DNA from: Streptomyces dysideae
Lineage (GTDB): Bacteria; Actinomycetota; Actinomycetes; Streptomycetales; Streptomycetaceae
Direction of reading: 5' to 3'
DNA length: 64,000 bases
NCBI RefSeq assembly: GCF_001514305.1
Contig: NZ_KQ949085.1
Coordinates: 51,724 to 115,723 of the forward strand
Shown: positions 15,626 through 23,444 of the stretch, piece by piece
Position numbering within the stretch: the first letter of the stretch is position 1
How the letters are laid out: every line of letters begins with the position of its first letter
Notes under the pieces: generated by a model
What the model saw: the letters and a program-made list of their open reading frames with translations, nothing else
Databases searched by the model: none
What the model was told of the DNA's origin: nothing
Position numbers and translations under genes: made by a program

Positions 15626-15643
15626 TACTAGGACGTCCTAGTA
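15626..15643. promoter_or_regulatory. 18-bp perfect palindrome TACTAGGACGTCCTAGTA
   Basis: A fully symmetric 18-mer lies 44 bp upstream of the IcmF remnant start and 63 bp downstream of the reductase gene. Size and position fit a repressor operator for the lost mutase gene, perhaps TetR type. No cognate regulator is identified. Confidence 0.6.
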
Positions 15644-15706
15644 AATTGCTGGAGGTGGCGGCGATGTGAGCAGCGGCACAGGAGCGGTGCGAGAGAGTCC
15701 CACTGG

Positions 15707-16675
15707 TCACAGGTCGAGGACCAGACGAGGCCCGCACGAGCGGGAGACGCAGATGAGCATGGTGTCGCAGGTGGCACGCTCGTCCTCGGTCAGCAGGGAG
15801 TCGCGGTGGTCGGGCCGGCCGTCGAGCACGTCGGTCTCGCAGGTGCCGCATGTGCCCTCCCGGCAGGAGGAGGCCACCGCGACGCCGGCCTCCTCCACGG
15901 CTTCGAGCACCGAGCGGTGCGGCGGCACGGTGAGGGTGAGCCCGGAACGGGCGAGCTCCACCTCGAAGGCCTCGGCCGGGCCGGCCCCGGCCGCCTCGGC
16001 CGGGGCGAACCGCTCGACGCCCAGCGTGCCCGGGGGCCAGTCCGCGGACTTCTCCTGCACGGCCCGCAGCAGGGGCTCGGGACCGCAGGCGTGCACCAGG
16101 GTGTCCGGCTCGGGTGGGCCGAGGAAGGCGGCGAGGTCCAGCAGGCCGTACTCGTCCTGAGGGCGAATCAGTACACGGTCCCCGTACGGGGCGAGACGGT
16201 CCAGGAACGCCATGGAGGTACGCGTGCGGCCGCCGTACAGCAGACGCCAGTCGGCCCCCGCGGCCTCGGCGACCTCGGCCATGGGAAGGATCGGCGTGAT
16301 ACCGACGCCGCCTGCGACGAACAGATGGCGTGCGGCGGGACGCAGCGGGAAGTTGTTCCGTGGTCCGCGGACCCGGACGGTGCTGCCTTCGCGCAAGTGG
16401 TCGTGGACGTACGCGGAGCCGCCGCGGCCCTGCGGCTCGCGCAGCACGGCGATCTGCCAGGCCTCGCGTGCCTCCGGGTGCCCGCACAGGGAGTACTGAC
16501 GGATCAGGTCGCCGTCGTCGCTGTCCAGGAGTACGTCGATGTGGGCACCCGGCGTCCAGGAGGGGAGTGCCTCGCCGTCCGAGCGGCGCAGGGTGAGGGA
16601 GACGACTCCGTCGGCGGCGGGGGCGCGGGTCGCCACGGTGAGGATCGTCTCGGCCAGGGGCAGATGGTCGTTCAT
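15707..16675 (-). CDS. PDR/VanB-family oxidoreductase (FMN/NADH reductase with C-terminal 2Fe-2S)
   Basis: 322 residues with the phthalate-dioxygenase-reductase order: flavin-binding barrel ('LIRQYSLCGHPE', the R-x-Y-S motif), NAD-binding domain ('LFVAGGVGITPILPMAEV', 'LVHACGPEPLLRAVQE'), and a C-terminal plant-type ferredoxin domain 'SSCREGTCGTCETDVLDG' plus a fourth Cys in 'MLICVSRS'. These enzymes pass electrons from NADH to Rieske oxygenases. Two Rieske oxygenases lie at 27640 and 33616, so this may supply one or both. It is 19 bp downstream of the thiolase gene on the same strand. Confidence 0.92.
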   Translation of the reverse strand: MNDHLPLAETILTVATRAPAADGVVSLTLRRSDGEALPSWTPGAHIDVLLDSDDGDLIRQYSLCGHPEAREAWQIAVLREPQGRGGSAYVHDHLREGSTVRVRGPRNNFPLRPAARHLFVAGGVGITPILPMAEVAEAAGADWRLLYGGRTRTSMAFLDRLAPYGDRVLIRPQDEYGLLDLAAFLGPPEPDTLVHACGPEPLLRAVQEKSADWPPGTLGVERFAPAEAAGAGPAEAFEVELARSGLTLTVPPHRSVLEAVEEAGVAVASSCREGTCGTCETDVLDGRPDHRDSLLTEDERATCDTMLICVSRSCGPRLVLDL

Positions 16676-16694
16676 CGCGCGTCAGCTCCGGGGT

Positions 16695-17885
16695 TCAGGC
16701 CTGTGCCGGCACGTGCAGCAGCAGCGCGTCGCCCTGGCCGCCGCCCCCGCACAGGGCCGCCGCTCCGCTGCCTCCTCCGCGCCGCCGCAGCTCCACCGCG
16801 AGGGTCAGCACCAGGCGGGCGCCCGTCATACCGACCGGGTGGCCGAGGGCGATGGCGCCTCCGTTGACGTTCACCTTCTCCAAGGGGATGTCCAGCTCTC
16901 GTACGGAGGCGAGGGCCACTCCGGCGAACGCCTCGTTGATCTCGAACAGATCCAGGTCGGCGGCCTTGAACCGGCCGTCCCGGGACAGGGCGTCGCGGAC
17001 CGCGCCGGCCGGCTGGACCAGCAGCGAGGGGTCGGGGCCCGCGACCGTGCCGTAGGCGCCGATCTCGGCGAGCGGGGTCAGGCCCTCCCGCCGGGCGCGT
17101 TCCGCGCTCATCACGACGATGGCCGCGGCACCGTCGGAGAGCTGTGAGGAGTTGCCCGCGGTGATGGTGCCCCCGCCGGAGAAGGCGGGTCTCAGGCGCC
17201 CCAGGCTGTCGGCGGTGCTTCCCGGCCGTACGCCCTCGTCGGTGTCCACCACCGTCTCGCCGCGCCGTCCCGTCACCCTGAACGGGACGATCTCGTCGGT
17301 CAGCGCGCCGGACTCCCGGGCGCGGGCGGCCCGTTGGTGGGAGAGCGCGCTGTACTCGTCCTGCTCCTCGCGGGTCAGGGCGAACGGCTGCTGGTACCGC
17401 TCGGTGGCCGCGCCCATGGAGACGCCGTCGAAGGCGCAGACGAGGGCGTCGCGGTCGAGAGCGTCCTCGACGGCGGCCGCACCGTACTTCCAGCCGGTGC
17501 GAGTTCCGCGCAGCAGGTGCGGCGCGCCCGACATGGACTCCATGCCGCCCGCGACGACCACCTCGTGACGGCCGGAGGCGATCATGAGGTCGGCCAGGGC
17601 GATGGCATGCAGACCCGACAGGCAGAGCTTGTTGACGGTGCTCGCGGGGACGGAGAACGGGACTCCGGCGCGGATCGCGGCCTGCCGTGCCGGATTGGGG
17701 CCGGCCCCGGCCTGGACGACATGGCCCATGACGACGGCTTCCACGGCGGCCGGGTCCAGGTGCACGGCGGCCAGCGCCGCGCTGATGGCATGGGCGCCGA
17801 GGTCGACGGCGGACGCAGCGCTCAGGGTGCCCATCAGTTTACCGATGGGCGTTCTGGCTCCGGCGACGATGACGGATCCGGGCAT
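16695..17885 (-). CDS. Acetyl-CoA acetyltransferase (thiolase)
   Basis: 396 residues, a typical type II thiolase. Nucleophile Cys in 'STVNKLCLSGLHAIALADLM', His in 'FEINEAFAG' and 'NVNGGAIALGHPVGMTGARL', and the C-terminal second Cys in 'GAAALCGGGGQGDALLL'. It cleaves 3-oxoacyl-CoA with CoA, or condenses two acetyl-CoA. In this setting with CoA ligase, acyl-CoA dehydrogenases and hydroxyacyl-CoA dehydrogenase, degradative cleavage is likely. Confidence 0.94.
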   Translation of the reverse strand: MPGSVIVAGARTPIGKLMGTLSAASAVDLGAHAISAALAAVHLDPAAVEAVVMGHVVQAGAGPNPARQAAIRAGVPFSVPASTVNKLCLSGLHAIALADLMIASGRHEVVVAGGMESMSGAPHLLRGTRTGWKYGAAAVEDALDRDALVCAFDGVSMGAATERYQQPFALTREEQDEYSALSHQRAARARESGALTDEIVPFRVTGRRGETVVDTDEGVRPGSTADSLGRLRPAFSGGGTITAGNSSQLSDGAAAIVVMSAERARREGLTPLAEIGAYGTVAGPDPSLLVQPAGAVRDALSRDGRFKAADLDLFEINEAFAGVALASVRELDIPLEKVNVNGGAIALGHPVGMTGARLVLTLAVELRRRGGGSGAAALCGGGGQGDALLLHVPAQA

Positions 17886-17942
17886 GGCCGGGACCTCCTG
17901 GGGGAAGTGGGGCGGGTCGGCCCTGGGGACGGAGGGGGCGGG

Positions 17943-18548
17943 TCAGGCGATCGCGTCGACGGCACGCTCGGCGATCATGTGGGCCGTCTCGTTCACCGAG
18001 TGCAGAACGATCCGGCCGCCCGGCAGCCGCCGCACCCTGCAGACCGAGGTGTAGCCGGGGTGGAACCAGAACATCGTGGGCAGGCCGAGCACCGTCGCCA
18101 GATAGGTGTTGGTGATGCCGCCGTGGCACACGGCCGCGACCCGCCCGCCGGGATGGGTGTCGAGGATGGTGTCCATGGCCCGTACGGCACGCGCGCGGAA
18201 GGCGTCCCGGTCCAGATCGGGCACGAAGTCCTCGTACCGCCCCTCGGCGAGCGCCGCCGCCCGGGGATCGTTCGCGCCGATCTGCTCCGGTGGCGTGTAG
18301 GGGTGCGAGACGTCCGTGTCCCACTCGCGCAGGTCGTCCAGCACGGTCGCGGTCATGCCGGTGAGCCGTTCCAAGGGCGCCACCGTCTCGCGGGCACGCT
18401 GGAACGGGCTGGTGTACAGGGCGTCGACGTCCTCGTGCACGAGCCAGGCGGCGAGGCGCTCCGCCTGAGCGGTGCCCTCCGGCGACAGCCCCGGGTCGTA
18501 CACGCCTGCCAGGGGGAGGCCGTGCCGGATGAGGAGGAGTTCGGTCAT
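17943..18548 (-). CDS. Histidine phosphatase family protein
   Basis: 201 residues of the phosphoglycerate-mutase-like superfamily. The N-terminal 'ELLLIRHGLPLAGVYDPGLS' carries the R-H-G phospho-acceptor histidine, followed by 'LYTSPFQRARETVAPLE' and the second active-site His in 'VAAVCHGGITNTYLATVLG'. It hydrolyses a phosphate ester of unknown identity. The ATG at 18548 has AAGGA upstream. It sits between the CoA ligase and thiolase genes (52 and 57 bp gaps) on the same strand, so it is part of the catabolic operon. A phosphatase here is worth relating to the two PEP-type phosphotransferases of the cluster. Confidence 0.88.
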   Translation of the reverse strand: MTELLLIRHGLPLAGVYDPGLSPEGTAQAERLAAWLVHEDVDALYTSPFQRARETVAPLERLTGMTATVLDDLREWDTDVSHPYTPPEQIGANDPRAAALAEGRYEDFVPDLDRDAFRARAVRAMDTILDTHPGGRVAAVCHGGITNTYLATVLGLPTMFWFHPGYTSVCRVRRLPGGRIVLHSVNETAHMIAERAVDAIA

Positions 18549-18600
18549 GAATGATCCTTCGTACGAGGGGTCGGCGGTTGTCGGCGGTCCTCGGCCCGGC

Positions 18601-20139
18601 TCACCCCGCGATGGTCCGCTCGGAGTGCCAGTAGGGGCGGCGCATCGCGCGTTTGTCGAGCTTGCCCATCGCGTTGCGCAGGAGCTCAGGAACGAACTCG
18701 TACGACTTCGGGCACTTGTAGGCGGCCAGCCGGTCGCGGCAGAACCGGTCCAGTTCCTCGGCCTGCGTCCCGTCCACGGCTGCCACGACCAGCGCCCGCA
18801 GCGACTCGCCGAAGTCCGGGTCGGGCACGCCGATGACCGCGACCTCGGCGACCGCCGGGTGCTGCCGCAGCACCGCCTCGCTCTCCGCCGGGTACAGGTT
18901 GACACCGCCGGAGACCACGACGTCCGCGGCTCGGTCGGTGATGAAGATGTAGCCGTTCGCGTCGACGTAGCCGATGTCGCCGAGGGTGAAGACGCCGGGG
19001 GAGAGATAGGCGGCCTTCGTCTTGTCCAGGTCCGCGTGGTAGCGCACGCCCCGGTCCTCGGGGGCGCGGAAGGCGAGCAGTCCCCGTTCGCCGGGCGGCA
19101 GCGGCCGGCCGTCGTCATCGGTCACCAGGACCTCGAACGGGGGCTGGACGCGCCCCACCGAGCCGGGGTGTTCGAGCCACTCGGTGCTGCCGATGCGGGC
19201 CACGGTGCCCGCCTCGCTGGCGCCGTACGACTCGGTCAGCACCGGACCGAACCACTCGATCATGGCCCGCTTCACGTCCGGCGGGCACGCGGATCCCGTG
19301 TGGGACACCTGTGCGAGGCTGGAGACGTCGTACCGGGCTCGTACCTCTTCCGGCAGGGCGAGCAGCCGTTGGAAGTGGGTGGGCACCATGACGGTGGAGG
19401 TGATCCGCCACTTCGCGACGCGGCTCAGGAAGATCGCCGGGTCGTATCTGCCGAGTACGACCACCTGCTGACCGGCCGCAAGGTGCCGCAGTGACGTCAG
19501 CGGCGCGTTGTGCTGCAGCGGGCCGCACACCAGGTGCGGTCCCGGCGGGAATCCGGGCCGGGCGGCCATCGTGGCCAGATACGCGGCGCTGTCGGCGACC
19601 GGGCCGGTCACCCAGCGCACCTCGGTGCCGCGTGCCCGGCCCGTGGTTCCCGAGGTGTAGACGAGGGGCGGCCGGGCGGGCCGGTCCGCGGGAACGGGTC
19701 GCCCGGCGGGCGTGGCCGCCAGCCACAGGTCCCAGTCGAAGGCGTGCCCGATCGCCGGAGTTCCGTGCATCACCAGCGGCAGGCCCAGTTCCCTGGCCGC
19801 GTCCAGGGCGGCGCCCGCCCCGGCGGGGCCGGCGATGATCCCTGTCGCCCCCGCGTCGATGATCTGGTCCACGAGCTCGCCCGGCGTCAGATGCCGGGAC
19901 GCGGCCACGGTCCCCACACCGGCGCGCAGTCCGGCCAGATGGGCCACCACCGTCGGTATGGCGTTGTCGCCCAGCACGACGACCCGGTCGTGAGGGCCGG
20001 GGGCGATCTCCAGCAGCCGTGCCGCCGCCCGTGTCACCTGGTCGGCGAGGCCGGACCAGGACAGCACTTCCCAGTCGTCCGCCAGGGCGGGTTCGTCTGG
20101 GGTCTCCCGGGCGCGACGGTCGAGTGGCAGCAGCGACAT
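18601..20139 (-). CDS. AMP-forming acyl-CoA synthetase / CoA ligase
   Basis: 512 residues of the ANL superfamily. P-loop 'LVYTSGTTGRARGTEVRW', A5 motif 'LTESYGASEAGTVARIG', A7 'FTLGDIGYVDANGYIFITDR', then A8 hinge and C-terminal lid with 'LRNAMGKLDKRAMRRPYW' supplying the catalytic Lys. It activates a carboxylic acid to its CoA thioester at the cost of ATP to AMP, the expected entry step for this cluster. The divergent acyl-CoA dehydrogenase gene starts 240 bp away, across a region with a tandem repeat. The acid substrate cannot be read from sequence. Confidence 0.93.
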   Translation of the reverse strand: MSLLPLDRRARETPDEPALADDWEVLSWSGLADQVTRAAARLLEIAPGPHDRVVVLGDNAIPTVVAHLAGLRAGVGTVAASRHLTPGELVDQIIDAGATGIIAGPAGAGAALDAARELGLPLVMHGTPAIGHAFDWDLWLAATPAGRPVPADRPARPPLVYTSGTTGRARGTEVRWVTGPVADSAAYLATMAARPGFPPGPHLVCGPLQHNAPLTSLRHLAAGQQVVVLGRYDPAIFLSRVAKWRITSTVMVPTHFQRLLALPEEVRARYDVSSLAQVSHTGSACPPDVKRAMIEWFGPVLTESYGASEAGTVARIGSTEWLEHPGSVGRVQPPFEVLVTDDDGRPLPPGERGLLAFRAPEDRGVRYHADLDKTKAAYLSPGVFTLGDIGYVDANGYIFITDRAADVVVSGGVNLYPAESEAVLRQHPAVAEVAVIGVPDPDFGESLRALVVAAVDGTQAEELDRFCRDRLAAYKCPKSYEFVPELLRNAMGKLDKRAMRRPYWHSERTIAG

Positions 20140-20307
20140 GGCTCCTCCGGCGGCTCTCGGTCCTCTCCCGCGTTCAGGGGAGAGTCGATGCCCAGACTGT
20201 AGCGTTTATCAAGAAAGTGCGGAACACTCTGAACCAAGCCGAACGCATCCCAGCGTGGTTGAGCAGATGGTTTGAGTGTTTCCCTGCTCGCCGTTACTGA
20301 AGCTGCC

Positions 20308-20363
20308 GTCTGGTAAGTGTCGTCTGGTAAGTGTCGTCTGGTAAGTGTCGTCTGGTAAGTGCC
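20308..20363. repeat. Four tandem copies of a 14-bp unit upstream of the acyl-CoA dehydrogenase
   Basis: GTCTGGTAAGTGTC is repeated exactly at 20308, 20322 and 20336, and with one change (GTCTGGTAAGTGCC) at 20350. The block ends 17 bp before the ATG at 20380, just ahead of the AAGGAGG ribosome-binding site. It may be a repeated regulator site, part of the leader RNA, or a slippage product. The remaining gap (20140-20307) includes ACTGTAG at 20196-20202 and no gene. Confidence 0.85.
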
Positions 20364-20379
20364 GTCCCAAGGAGGAGCC

Positions 20380-21621
20380 ATGTCCCAGCCCGACCCGGAC
20401 GCATGGCGCACACAGGTCCGACAGTGGCTGGCCACCGTGCTCGAACCGGCGCGAGCGCCGGAGACGACCGGCGAGGCCGCCGGCCTTGCCGTGTTCCACA
20501 ACATCCCCGAAGCCGAGGAGCGCCTGCTGCTGGAGCGCTGCCGCGCCTACCAGCGAGCCCGCTTCGACGCCGGGTACCAGGCCCTCACCCTGCCCCGGGA
20601 CAAGGGCGGCGCCGGCCTGACCGCCGCCCACGTGGCTGCCTTCGCCCAGGAGGAGTCGGCCTTCGAGGTGCCGCCGTCCACCGAGCTCATCAGTGTCACC
20701 GTGCGCCTGGTCGCGATGGCCGTCTCCCTGTTCGGGACGGCCGAGCAGCGCCATGACTACGCACACGCGTTCCTGCGCACCGACCTGCTGGCCTGCCAGC
20801 TCTTCAGCGAACCCGGCGCCGGCTCCGACCTCGCGGCCCTGCGCACCCGCGCCCGGCAGGAGGATGGGGGAGACTGGGTGATCGACGGTCAGAAGGTGTG
20901 GACCTCGGGAGCACAGTTCGCCGACTACGGCCTACTGCTCGCCCGCACCGATCCGGATGTCGTCAAACAGGCGGGCATCACCGCCTTCCTGGTCCCGATG
21001 GACGCCTCCGGCGTGGAGGTACGCCCCATCCGCCAGATGAGCGGCGGAGCCTCCTTCAACGAGGTCTTCCTCAGCGGTGTACGCGTCCCGGACCGGCTCC
21101 GGATCGGGCGCCCGGGTCAGGGCTGGGAGGTCGCCACCACCACCCTCGGCTTCGAACGGACCGCCTCCGGCAGCGGCAACCGGCGCAAGGGCGGCACCTT
21201 CACGGACGTTCTCGCCCTCGCACGCTCTCTCGGCCGCACCGACGACCCGCTGGTCCGTCAGCGCCTCGCCGACCTGTACGTCCGCACCGCGCTGCGCGCC
21301 GCGACCGTGGACCGCGTCGCCAGAACGAGCGCCTCCGGCGGCCGGCCAGGCCCCGAGGCGTCGCTGACCAAGCTCATGGCCTCCGACCTGCTCATCCGCA
21401 CCGGGCAGGTCGCCGCCGAACTCATGGGCGCCCGGATCTGCGCCGACACGGGAGAGCCGGGAACATTCGCCTGGACCCAGCATCTGCTCGGCGCTCCCGG
21501 CTACCGGCTGGCCGGAGGCACCGACCAGATCCAGCGCAACCTGATCGGCGAGCGAGTACTGAAGCTGCCGCCGGAGCCGCGCGTGGACCGGGTGCCGTTC
21601 TCGCAGCTCTCCGGCAACTGA
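20380..21621 (+). CDS. Acyl-CoA dehydrogenase
   Basis: 413 residues with the three-part acyl-CoA dehydrogenase fold. Middle-domain flavin motif 'CQLFSEPGAGSDLAALRTRA', 'IDGQKVWTSGAQFADYGLLL', 'MSGGASFNEVFLSGVRVPD', and C-terminal 'QHLLGAPGYRLAGGTDQIQR' ending 'NLIGERVLKLPPEP'. It introduces a 2,3-double bond into an acyl-CoA and passes electrons to ETF. The G-T-D-Q-I-Q-R context resembles the large-substrate FadE subgroup common in steroid and terpenoid clusters (inference). The ATG at 20380 has AAGGAGG upstream. First gene of a plus operon with an SDR and a ThuA-like protein. Confidence 0.93.
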   Translation: MSQPDPDAWRTQVRQWLATVLEPARAPETTGEAAGLAVFHNIPEAEERLLLERCRAYQRARFDAGYQALTLPRDKGGAGLTAAHVAAFAQEESAFEVPPSTELISVTVRLVAMAVSLFGTAEQRHDYAHAFLRTDLLACQLFSEPGAGSDLAALRTRARQEDGGDWVIDGQKVWTSGAQFADYGLLLARTDPDVVKQAGITAFLVPMDASGVEVRPIRQMSGGASFNEVFLSGVRVPDRLRIGRPGQGWEVATTTLGFERTASGSGNRRKGGTFTDVLALARSLGRTDDPLVRQRLADLYVRTALRAATVDRVARTSASGGRPGPEASLTKLMASDLLIRTGQVAAELMGARICADTGEPGTFAWTQHLLGAPGYRLAGGTDQIQRNLIGERVLKLPPEPRVDRVPFSQLSGN

Positions 21622-21699
21622 GGGACGACAACCCGAGGGGCCTCGGGGCTTCCCGCAATCACCCGGGGCCCGTTCCGCAATCACAAAGGAGTGACATCG

Positions 21700-22464
21700 A
21701 TGGATCTGGCACTGACAGGCGCGAAGGCGCTGGTGACCGGCGCGAGCCGGGGTATCGGCCGGGCGATCGCCGGAACCCTGGCGGCCGAGGGCTGCGCGCT
21801 GGCGCTGTGCGCCCGGGGCGAGGAGGCGCTCGCCAAGGCCGCGGCCGAGTTGCGAGGCGAGGGTGCGACGGTGTTCGCCGAGCCGGTCGACGTCACCGAC
21901 CGGGCCGCGCTCGCGGGATTCGTGGAGCGGGCGGCCGGTGAACTCGACGGCCTGGACCTGCTGGTGTCCAACGTGTCGGCGGGCAACGTCAAGGGCCCCG
22001 AGTCATGGGAGGCCAGCCTGCGCGGCGACCTGATCCCGTTCGCGGGACTCGTCGAGGCGGCCATGCCCCACCTGGAGGCCTCCGACCGGGCCGCCGTGGT
22101 CGCCATCGGCACCACCAACGCCTCCGACACCGCCCGACCCGCCGGCGCCAACTCCTACTCCGCCCTGAAGGCCGCCGTAGTCCAGCACGCCTCGGCCCTC
22201 GCGCACGCCCTCGCGCCGAAGGGCATCCGCGTCAACACCGTCTCGCCCGGCCCGATCGACTTCCCCGGCGGCGCCTGGGAGACCATCCGCACCAGCCGTC
22301 CGGAGGTGTACGAGGAGGTCCTCGCCAAGCTGCCGATCGGCCGCTACGGCACCGCGGAGGACGTGGCGGCCGCCGTGGCGTTCCTGCTCGGCCGGACCGG
22401 CTCCTTCTGTGTCGGGGTCAACCTCGTGGTGGACGGCGGGCTGCTGACCCGCGTCCAGTACTGA
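21700..22464 (+). CDS. SDR-family oxidoreductase
   Basis: 254 residues, classical short-chain dehydrogenase: 'KALVTGASRGIGRAIAG' cofactor motif, 'LLVSNVSAGN' in place of the usual N-N-A-G, active-site 'NSYSALKAAVVQHASALA' (Y-x-x-x-K) and 'VNTVSPGPIDFPGG'. It probably oxidises or reduces a hydroxyacyl-CoA or ring alcohol/ketone. The start at ATG 21700 follows AAAGGAG by 8 nt; an in-frame GTG at 21691 overlaps that site. It follows the acyl-CoA dehydrogenase by 78 bp. Confidence 0.92.
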   Translation: MDLALTGAKALVTGASRGIGRAIAGTLAAEGCALALCARGEEALAKAAAELRGEGATVFAEPVDVTDRAALAGFVERAAGELDGLDLLVSNVSAGNVKGPESWEASLRGDLIPFAGLVEAAMPHLEASDRAAVVAIGTTNASDTARPAGANSYSALKAAVVQHASALAHALAPKGIRVNTVSPGPIDFPGGAWETIRTSRPEVYEEVLAKLPIGRYGTAEDVAAAVAFLLGRTGSFCVGVNLVVDGGLLTRVQY

Positions 22465-22467
22465 GCC

Positions 22468-23253
22468 GTGGCGGGCCCGGCCGGCCGTCTGGACGCCGTA
22501 CTGGTCTGCGGCGGCAGGTGGCACGACTTCGACTACGCGCGGCTGAGGCTGCTGGAGCTGCTCGGTGAGCATCCGCGGGTGCGTACGACGGTCTTCCAGG
22601 ACTACGACTGTGCCGCCTCGCTGGAGGGGGCCGACCTGCTGGTCACCTACACCTGCGATGTCCGGCCCCGCCCGGCCGAGCGGGTCGCGCTGGCACGGTT
22701 CGTCGAGCGGGGCGGGCGCTGGCTGGCCCTGCACGGCACCAACTCGGTGATCGAGCCGCCGGCTTCCGGCGGACCGCGGGTGTTCACCACGCCGCGGCTC
22801 CTCGGCGAAGTGGCGGTCGTGCTCGGCAGCCAGTTCCTGGCGCACCCGCCGATCGAACCGTACGAGGTGCGGGTGACCCGGCCCGACCATCCGCTGGTCG
22901 CCGGGATCGAACCGTTCACGGTCACCGACGAGCTGTACCTGTGCGAGCTGCACGGGGAGTTGGAGGTGCTGCTGCACGCCGAGTACACGGGCCCGTGCCG
23001 CGGTTTCGCCGAGAGCGACACGGCGGCTCTCGACAACGCACCCCGGCCGGTGCTGTACCTCAAGCGGTATGGGCTCGGCGAGGTCTGCTACTTCACCCTT
23101 GGCCATTGCCGCGGCCGCTACGACGTGCAGGACCTCGGCGTGCCGGACACCGGGCGCATGGACCGGGGACCGTGGGGGACACCGGAGTTCCTGACGGTAC
23201 TGCGGCGCTGTGTGGCGCGGACGGTGGGCGTGCGGGGTCCGGCGGGCAGCTGA
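22468..23253 (+). CDS. ThuA-domain protein
   Basis: 261 residues of the ThuA-like (glutamine-amidotransferase-like) family: 'LDAVLVCGGRWHDFDYARLR', 'ADLLVTYTCDVRP', 'FVERGGRWLALHGTNS' in the position of the nucleophile elbow, and 'YFTLGHCRGRYDVQD' near the end. ThuA proteins were named from trehalose utilisation, and several act in sugar or steroid metabolism with unclear chemistry. The GTG start lies 3 bp after the SDR stop, so it is translationally linked. Its end overlaps the truncated alcohol dehydrogenase on the other strand, which marks a rearrangement junction near 23250-23300. Confidence 0.83.
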   Translation: MAGPAGRLDAVLVCGGRWHDFDYARLRLLELLGEHPRVRTTVFQDYDCAASLEGADLLVTYTCDVRPRPAERVALARFVERGGRWLALHGTNSVIEPPASGGPRVFTTPRLLGEVAVVLGSQFLAHPPIEPYEVRVTRPDHPLVAGIEPFTVTDELYLCELHGELEVLLHAEYTGPCRGFAESDTAALDNAPRPVLYLKRYGLGEVCYFTLGHCRGRYDVQDLGVPDTGRMDRGPWGTPEFLTVLRRCVARTVGVRGPAGS

Positions 23254-23297
23254 GCGGGACGGGGCAGCGGCCGGAGGATTTCGCCCCCGCCGCCCCT

Positions 23298-23444
23298 ACC
23301 CGGCCAGCCCATGACCGCCAGGTCGGAGTGGCACAGCCCCGCCGCCGCGACCTTCAACAGCACCTGGCCCGGGCCGGGTTCGGGCACGGGAACCTCGACG
23401 ACCTCAGGGGCACGTCCCACCTTCCGGTACTGCACGGCCTTCAT
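23298..23444 (-). pseudogene. Zinc-type alcohol dehydrogenase, N-terminal fragment only
   Basis: 49 residues match the very start of zinc-dependent medium-chain alcohol dehydrogenases: M-K-A-V-Q-Y-R, then 'VVEVPVPEPGPGQVLLKVAA' and 'AGLCHSDLAVMGWP' with the zinc-ligand Cys. Homology then stops and the frame continues as antisense of the ThuA gene. The ATG overlaps the permease stop (ATGA), so it was the fourth gene of the RbsABC-type operon. The remaining 300 or so residues have been lost, probably by the deletion that brought the ThuA operon here. Confidence 0.82.

Noticed and set aside
20308..20363. Possible CRISPR array
   Set aside because: The 14-bp units are directly adjacent with no spacers; a simple tandem repeat.
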